In this document: one piece after another, positions 6,122 through 9,739 of the stretch
How the letters are laid out: the number at the start of each line of letters is the position of its first letter
Numbering within the stretch: the first letter of the stretch is position 1
Assembly (NCBI GenBank): GCA_964431735.1
Contig: CAYSLJ010000213.1
Location: 1 to 9,739 of the forward strand
Source of the DNA: CALARM01 sp964431735
Lineage (GTDB): Bacteria > Vulcanimicrobiota > SpSt-956 > JAKJGF01
Direction: 5' to 3'
DNA: 9,739 nt
Notes under the pieces: model-generated
Told to the model about the DNA's origin: nothing
The model's database searches: none
The model's input: only the letters and a program-made list of their open reading frames with translations
Program-made: the position numbers and the translations under genes

Positions 6122-8385
6122 CTTATAGCTTTATATAACTTCTCCGGTGTTACTGGCAACTCTTTTATCCTTACTCCTGTTGCATGGCTTACTGCATTTG
6201 CTATGGCAGGAGCAACACCCAGTATGGGAAGTTCTCCGAAACCTTTTGCTCCGTAAGGGCCATCAGGATAGGTATGTTCTACTATAATCGGTTCTATTAC
6301 GGCGGAGTCAACAGCTGTAGGAATAATATAAGTGGAGAAATTAGGGTTTATCATTTTTCCTGATTTATCATATATCAGACCTTCTGTTAAAGCGTAGCCC
6401 ATACCCTGCACGACGCCTCCCTGAATCTGTCCTTCTACCAGTGTTGGATTTATTGCCTTACCTACGTCATGAGCGGCAGTTATCTTCAGTACTTTTATTG
6501 TTCCTGTTTTCATATCTACTTCTACTTCTGCAATATTTGTAGAATAAACATAGGTAAAATAACACCATCCCTGGCCTGTTTCTTCATCAAATGTGGTATG
6601 TGGCGCCACGAACCATCCCTGGGCGGCAAGATGAACATCCTTTTTTAATGCTTCTTCTATAACCTGATTAAAGGTTATTCTGATAGAAGGATTTTGATTA
6701 AAATATATATGGCCGTTATCCCATATGAGGGATCTGGCAGGTATATTGAGCATATTTTCTGCTACTTTTTCAAGCCTTTCTCTTAACTGTCTGCACGCAT
6801 CCTTTATGGCATTACCTGACATAACTGTAGACCGGGAAGCCACTGTAGGGCCACTATCGGGAACCCTGGTGCTGTCTGTCTCAAGTATATATATCTCTTC
6901 ATAGGGTACTCCAAGGGCATCTGCAGCAATCTGAGACAAAACTGTTTTCATGCCCTGTCCCATTTCCGTAGTACCTACTGCAACATTTATGGAGCAATCT
7001 TTATTTATTTCTACATAGGCTCCTGATTTTTCATATTTTTTTCCTCCTGCACCCAGGGAAACACCATAAAATGATGAGGCGATTCCGATTCCTCTCTTCT
7101 TATTTCCCTTATCCTGTTCATAGAGACCTTTCTTTTTCTCCCATTCAGATTTTTTCCATGTTTCATTTATTGTATCTAAAAGTCCTACACTTGTTTCCAG
7201 TTTCTGCCCTGTAGCTGTTTCATCTCCAACCTGAAAAGCATTTTTTCTTCTTATTTCTACAGGGTCAATATTCAGTTTTTCCGCCAGAATATCAAGCTGG
7301 GCTTCATGGGCTAAAATTAACTGGGGCTGACCGAAACCTCTGAAAGCTCCGCAGTGAACCCTGTTTGTTGCTACTGCATAGCCGTCTATTTTTACATGTT
7401 CACATTTGTAAGGGCCGGAACTGTGGATAAGCCCTCTCCACAGTACTATGGGGCTCAATGTAGAATATGCTCCTCCGTCCATGTAAAATGTTACTTCTAT
7501 AGCTGTGATAGTGCCGTCTTTTTTTACTCCTGTTTTATATTTTATAAGGCTGGGGTGTCTTTTTGTAGAAGTGAGAAAATCTTCTTCTCTCGTAAGAACA
7601 AGTTTTACAGGTCTCCCTGTAAGAAAAGCCATAAGTGCCACATTCCCTGCATAGAGTGAAGGTATATCTTCTTTACCTCCAAAGCCGCCTCCTGTAACAG
7701 TCTGAATTATTCTGACTTTGTTCAATGGAAGACGGAGAATATTTGCCACTCCTTCCTGAACATAAAAGGGACATTGCATGGAACCATATACGGTTATTGC
7801 TCCGTCATGAGAAGGTACTCCGACCATACCGTTTGTTTCCAGATAGGAATGTTCCTGATGGGGAGTACGATATTCATTTTCTATAATAATATCTGCTTCT
7901 TTGAAACCGGCTTCTATATCGCCTTTTCTTATTTTATAGTATTTATGTATATTTCCGTGAGGGTGAATCTTCGGTGCATCTTCTTTTATACTTTCTTCTA
8001 TTGATAAAACAGGTGGTAATTCTTCATATTCTACTTTTACAAGTCTTGCCCCTTCTTCTGCTGCCTCCTGTGTTTCTGCTGCAACATAAGCAACAGGTTC
8101 ACCGTAATATCTCATCACATCTTCTGCCATATAGGGCATATCTTTTCTTACTATAGGAACGAGATTTTCGCCGGGTATGTCTTTTGCTGTAATAATTTTT
8201 ACTACACCTTTAACATTTTTAGCCTCATTAATATCAATAGATATTATTTTGCCATAGGCTACCCTGCTGTATACACCTTTAGCAAACAGCATATTGTCAA
8301 AGTGTATATCATCAACATACTGTGCTGTGCCGAGAACCTTGTCCAGTGCATCTTTTCTATCAACACGTTTTCCTACAAAGCTCAT
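6112..8385 (-). CDS. Xanthine-dehydrogenase-family molybdopterin-binding (large) subunit
   Basis: This catalytic subunit hydroxylates its substrate with water-derived oxygen at a molybdopterin site. The a/b-hammerhead domain covers about residues 17-122, and the two molybdopterin-binding domains about 140-380 and 390-700. Motifs include GGGFGGKED (232-240), GAFRGFGQPQ (346-355), GTTEMGQGM (471-479) and GAKGFGE (712-718). By hand alignment to bovine xanthine dehydrogenase, Q204, E239, R317, R349, F351 and E718 correspond to Gln767, Glu802, Arg880, Arg912, Phe914 and Glu1261. The 767-914 block keeps identical spacing. Phe1009 appears to be Leu444. The AYRCSFR loop of form I CO dehydrogenase is absent. 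A purine-type hydroxylase is favoured, but the substrate is not proven. At 757 residues it matches stand-alone large subunits. AAGGAGGT lies six bases before the ATG. Confidence 0.95.
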   Translation of the reverse strand: MSFVGKRVDRKDALDKVLGTAQYVDDIHFDNMLFAKGVYSRVAYGKIISIDINEAKNVKGVVKIITAKDIPGENLVPIVRKDMPYMAEDVMRYYGEPVAYVAAETQEAAEEGARLVKVEYEELPPVLSIEESIKEDAPKIHPHGNIHKYYKIRKGDIEAGFKEADIIIENEYRTPHQEHSYLETNGMVGVPSHDGAITVYGSMQCPFYVQEGVANILRLPLNKVRIIQTVTGGGFGGKEDIPSLYAGNVALMAFLTGRPVKLVLTREEDFLTSTKRHPSLIKYKTGVKKDGTITAIEVTFYMDGGAYSTLSPIVLWRGLIHSSGPYKCEHVKIDGYAVATNRVHCGAFRGFGQPQLILAHEAQLDILAEKLNIDPVEIRRKNAFQVGDETATGQKLETSVGLLDTINETWKKSEWEKKKGLYEQDKGNKKRGIGIASSFYGVSLGAGGKKYEKSGAYVEINKDCSINVAVGTTEMGQGMKTVLSQIAADALGVPYEEIYILETDSTRVPDSGPTVASRSTVMSGNAIKDACRQLRERLEKVAENMLNIPARSLIWDNGHIYFNQNPSIRITFNQVIEEALKKDVHLAAQGWFVAPHTTFDEETGQGWCYFTYVYSTNIAEVEVDMKTGTIKVLKITAAHDVGKAINPTLVEGQIQGGVVQGMGYALTEGLIYDKSGKMINPNFSTYIIPTAVDSAVIEPIIVEHTYPDGPYGAKGFGELPILGVAPAIANAVSHATGVRIKELPVTPEKLYKAISEQ

Positions 8386-8426
8386 TTTTATACCTCCTTA
8401 ACTGGTCCATATAACTGATTGTTTAA

Positions 8427-8918
8427 TTATTTCCAGAAAGATTTGACGGTATTCCATATATTAGTAAAATACTCCACTGCTACAGGATCTTTACCCTGAG
8501 TAGACAGGAGATATTTTGCCATACCAATCTGACAGAGAGCATAAAAACCCAGAGCTACCTGGCCTACAGCTATCCATCCTGTCGCTACCTGTCCCATACC
8601 AAAATATATACCTATAGCAATCTGTCCTATTGCAATATAGCCTGTCATAATCTGTCCCAGGCCGAAACATATTCCAATGCCAATCTGTCCAATGGAAATC
8701 AGACCTATAGCAAACTGTCCTATAGCAATAATTCCTTTTGCTACAAGAATTTTCCCTGTGTTTTTGTCTCTCCCTGCTGCAATATGTATAAGAGGCCATC
8801 CGAAAATTTCTGCTTCACTTCTCCATTGATAACCACGAAATATTTTCTGGCTACAGTGAGGGCATGTTCTTGCCCTGGAAAGTATTTCTTTTTTACAGGC
8901 CGCACATGTTTCAGTCAT
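8427..8918 (-). CDS. Zinc-ribbon protein with Gly-Gln repeat domain
   Basis: The 163-residue protein starts with a zinc ribbon (C5-x-x-C8 and C19-x-x-C22, CAAC and CPHC). After a short linker (25-60), residues 62-132 consist of short hydrophobic repeats anchored on [IVLM]GQ[IVF]. The Gln positions are 68, 78, 89, 99, 110, 120 and 130, so the spacing is mostly an alternation of 10 and 11. Residues 76-96 and 97-117 form a clear 21-residue tandem duplication. The segment could be a beta-solenoid or glycine-zipper membrane helices; I cannot tell which. The tail ends in FWK. AAGGAG is present upstream but 17 bases from the ATG at 8916-8918, which is unusually far, so the start may be inexact. It ends 41 bases before the large subunit and is probably in the same operon. 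Its function is unknown. Confidence 0.8.
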   Translation of the reverse strand: MTETCAACKKEILSRARTCPHCSQKIFRGYQWRSEAEIFGWPLIHIAAGRDKNTGKILVAKGIIAIGQFAIGLISIGQIGIGICFGLGQIMTGYIAIGQIAIGIYFGMGQVATGWIAVGQVALGFYALCQIGMAKYLLSTQGKDPVAVEYFTNIWNTVKSFWK

Positions 8919-8935
8919 TACAGATATTTATTCAG

Positions 8936-8941
8936 CTCCTT
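8936..8941 (-). promoter_or_regulatory. Distant ribosome binding site
   Basis: On the minus strand AAGGAG (8941 down to 8936) lies 17 bases before the ATG of the zinc-ribbon Gly-Gln-repeat gene. The usual spacing is 5-10 bases. The only in-frame codons in between are common non-starts or ATA. Either the spacing is truly long or a rare start codon is used. Confidence 0.4.
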
Positions 8942-8995
8942 ATAGATGTTTGAAAAATTATCAGAAACGGTCAGGTCAAATTATAGAGTTATTAA

Positions 8996-9029
8996 TTTTG
9001 ATATATTATTGTAATATATTATATCAAAA
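8996..9029. terminator. AT-rich stem-loop downstream of the nucleotidyltransferase gene
   Basis: TTTTGATATA (8996-9005) and TATATCAAAA (9020-9029) form a perfect ten-base-pair stem with a 14-base AT-rich loop, about 30 bases past the stop codon of the minus-strand nucleotidyltransferase gene. It could end that transcript, but it has almost no G-C pairs and no strong U-run. A symmetric operator for a dimeric regulator of the hydroxylase genes downstream is equally possible. Apart from this dyad and the distant ribosome site at 8936-8941, the spacer 8919-9060 shows nothing I can name. Confidence 0.4.
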
Positions 9030-9060
9030 AGAGATTTTTATGTATATATTGTAGAAACTA

Positions 9061-9654
9061 TTATGGTTTTTTTATTATTTTGTTATAATCTTCTTCTGTA
9101 TCAATATCTGTAAATATACCGGGATCGTCATATTCACATTTTATTACCATGTCCTGGTTATTACGAATTACTGCTCTTGCTCCATTTTCCAGAGGAGTAT
9201 TTAATAGTTTTAGGAAAACCCTCTTCGGAAATATAACAGGATGGCCTTTCCTGCCGTTACATACCGGTATATATATCATATCAGGTTTGATTGACCATTG
9301 TTTTATCAGATTGCTGTAAGTAGTTAATTTTATGGAAGGTAGATCAACCAGTGTTACCATAATGGCACTAACTTCTGATGGCATATGTTTTATAGCTATA
9401 TGTAATGAAGAAAGCTGTCCCATTTCAGGAGCAGGGTTTACAAGGAGTGTCTCTTTTTTTAATGATAAATGAGATTTTATTACATCACTATGATAGCCGA
9501 TTACTATATAAATATCATCAATACCTGCAAGAGAAAGATTATGAGAGATAATTTCAACAAAGGTTTTCCCTTTTAATGTTAGAAGAGCCTTCGGGATGGA
9601 ACCCATACGGCTCCCTTCTCCTGCTGAAAGAATTACTCCTGCTATTTTTGCCAT
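9061..9654 (-). CDS. MocA/MobA-like nucleotidyltransferase (molybdenum cofactor)
   Basis: This protein probably transfers a nucleotide (CMP if MocA-like) onto molybdopterin, giving the dinucleotide cofactor used by xanthine-dehydrogenase-family enzymes. The 197-residue protein has the full family pattern. ILSAGEGSRMG with PKALL (8-25) forms the NTP loop, and NPAPEMGQLSSL (73-84) follows. VDLP (103-106) has the metal-binding D104. GHPV lies at 137-140 and DIDTEEDY at 183-190. The SAGEGSRMG form suits MocA-type more than MobA-type enzymes, but CTP and GTP specificity cannot be read safely by eye. Related proteins also act on sugars. The ATG at 9652-9654 has no strong Shine-Dalgarno sequence. 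The gene is the most upstream of the minus-strand cluster, which supports a role in maturing the encoded hydroxylase. Confidence 0.85.
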   Translation of the reverse strand: MAKIAGVILSAGEGSRMGSIPKALLTLKGKTFVEIISHNLSLAGIDDIYIVIGYHSDVIKSHLSLKKETLLVNPAPEMGQLSSLHIAIKHMPSEVSAIMVTLVDLPSIKLTTYSNLIKQWSIKPDMIYIPVCNGRKGHPVIFPKRVFLKLLNTPLENGARAVIRNNQDMVIKCEYDDPGIFTDIDTEEDYNKIIKKP

Positions 9655-9739
9655 TTGTTTTATATTACTCTACAATAAAAATTGATAATTGCGTTTAAAA
9701 ATGACAGGTGATTTTACATACAAGGGAAAAAGAAATTTG

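Noticed and set aside
6112..8385. Carbon monoxide dehydrogenase large subunit
   Set aside because: The form I AYRCSFR loop is absent; GAFRGFGQPQ and the purine-site Glu and Arg are present instead.
8491..8799. 102-residue minus-strand frame inside the Gly-Gln-repeat gene
   Set aside because: It is a +1 shadow of a repetitive gene. Its long open length follows from the repeated codons.

Overview
The window is low-GC bacterial DNA (AT-rich by eye, with A/T-ending codons) carrying good AGGAG-type ribosome sites, TTG and GTG starts, and intergenic spacers full of 7-bp tandem repeats. No rRNA, tRNA, transposase or CRISPR was seen. The organism cannot be named from this sequence. Zinc-ribbon hypothetical proteins, a YkgJ-TPR fusion, a molybdenum hydroxylase and heptamer repeats together suggest an uncultivated, possibly anaerobic lineage, but that is inference.

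Layout. Positions 2-88 may hold the 3' tail of a membrane-protein gene, followed by a heptamer array. A plus-strand gene at 265-1758 encodes a three-helix membrane protein with a charged, Pro/Glu/Lys-rich N-terminus. Positions 1759-2121 form a spacer between convergent genes; it contains heptamers and a long imperfect inverted repeat that looks like a MITE or fold-back element. All remaining genes lie on the minus strand. In transcription order from the right end they are: a MocA/MobA-like nucleotidyltransferase (9654-9061), a small zinc-ribbon protein with Gly-Gln repeats (8918-8427), the large, 2Fe-2S and FAD subunits of a xanthine-dehydrogenase-family hydroxylase (8385-6112, 6037-5558, 5561-4716), a 380-residue zinc-ribbon protein of unknown function (4647-3505), a small two-helix membrane protein (3327-3109) and a YkgJ-type cysteine-cluster protein fused to TPRs (3075-2122).

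How the genes fit together. The three hydroxylase subunits make one enzyme: electrons pass from the molybdopterin site on the large subunit through two [2Fe-2S] clusters to FAD. The large subunit keeps every purine-site residue I could align by hand to bovine xanthine dehydrogenase (Gln767, Glu802, Arg880, Arg912, Phe914, Glu1261), with exact spacing across the 767-914 block. A purine-type hydroxylase is therefore favoured over CO dehydrogenase, aldehyde oxidase or 4-hydroxybenzoyl-CoA reductase. The nearby MocA-like protein fits maturation of the cytosine-dinucleotide form of the cofactor.

The most unusual signal lies in the spacers. Heptamers of the general form GTRANNN (GTAACGC, GTGACGC, GTGATGC, GTGAGTA, GTGAATA) sit directly at the 3' ends of four genes. 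In each case they are in the sense orientation and supply, or appear to supply, the stop codon. Several arrays fold back on themselves into long hairpins, two of them around the hydroxylase operon. I see no convincing new enzyme system or defence system.
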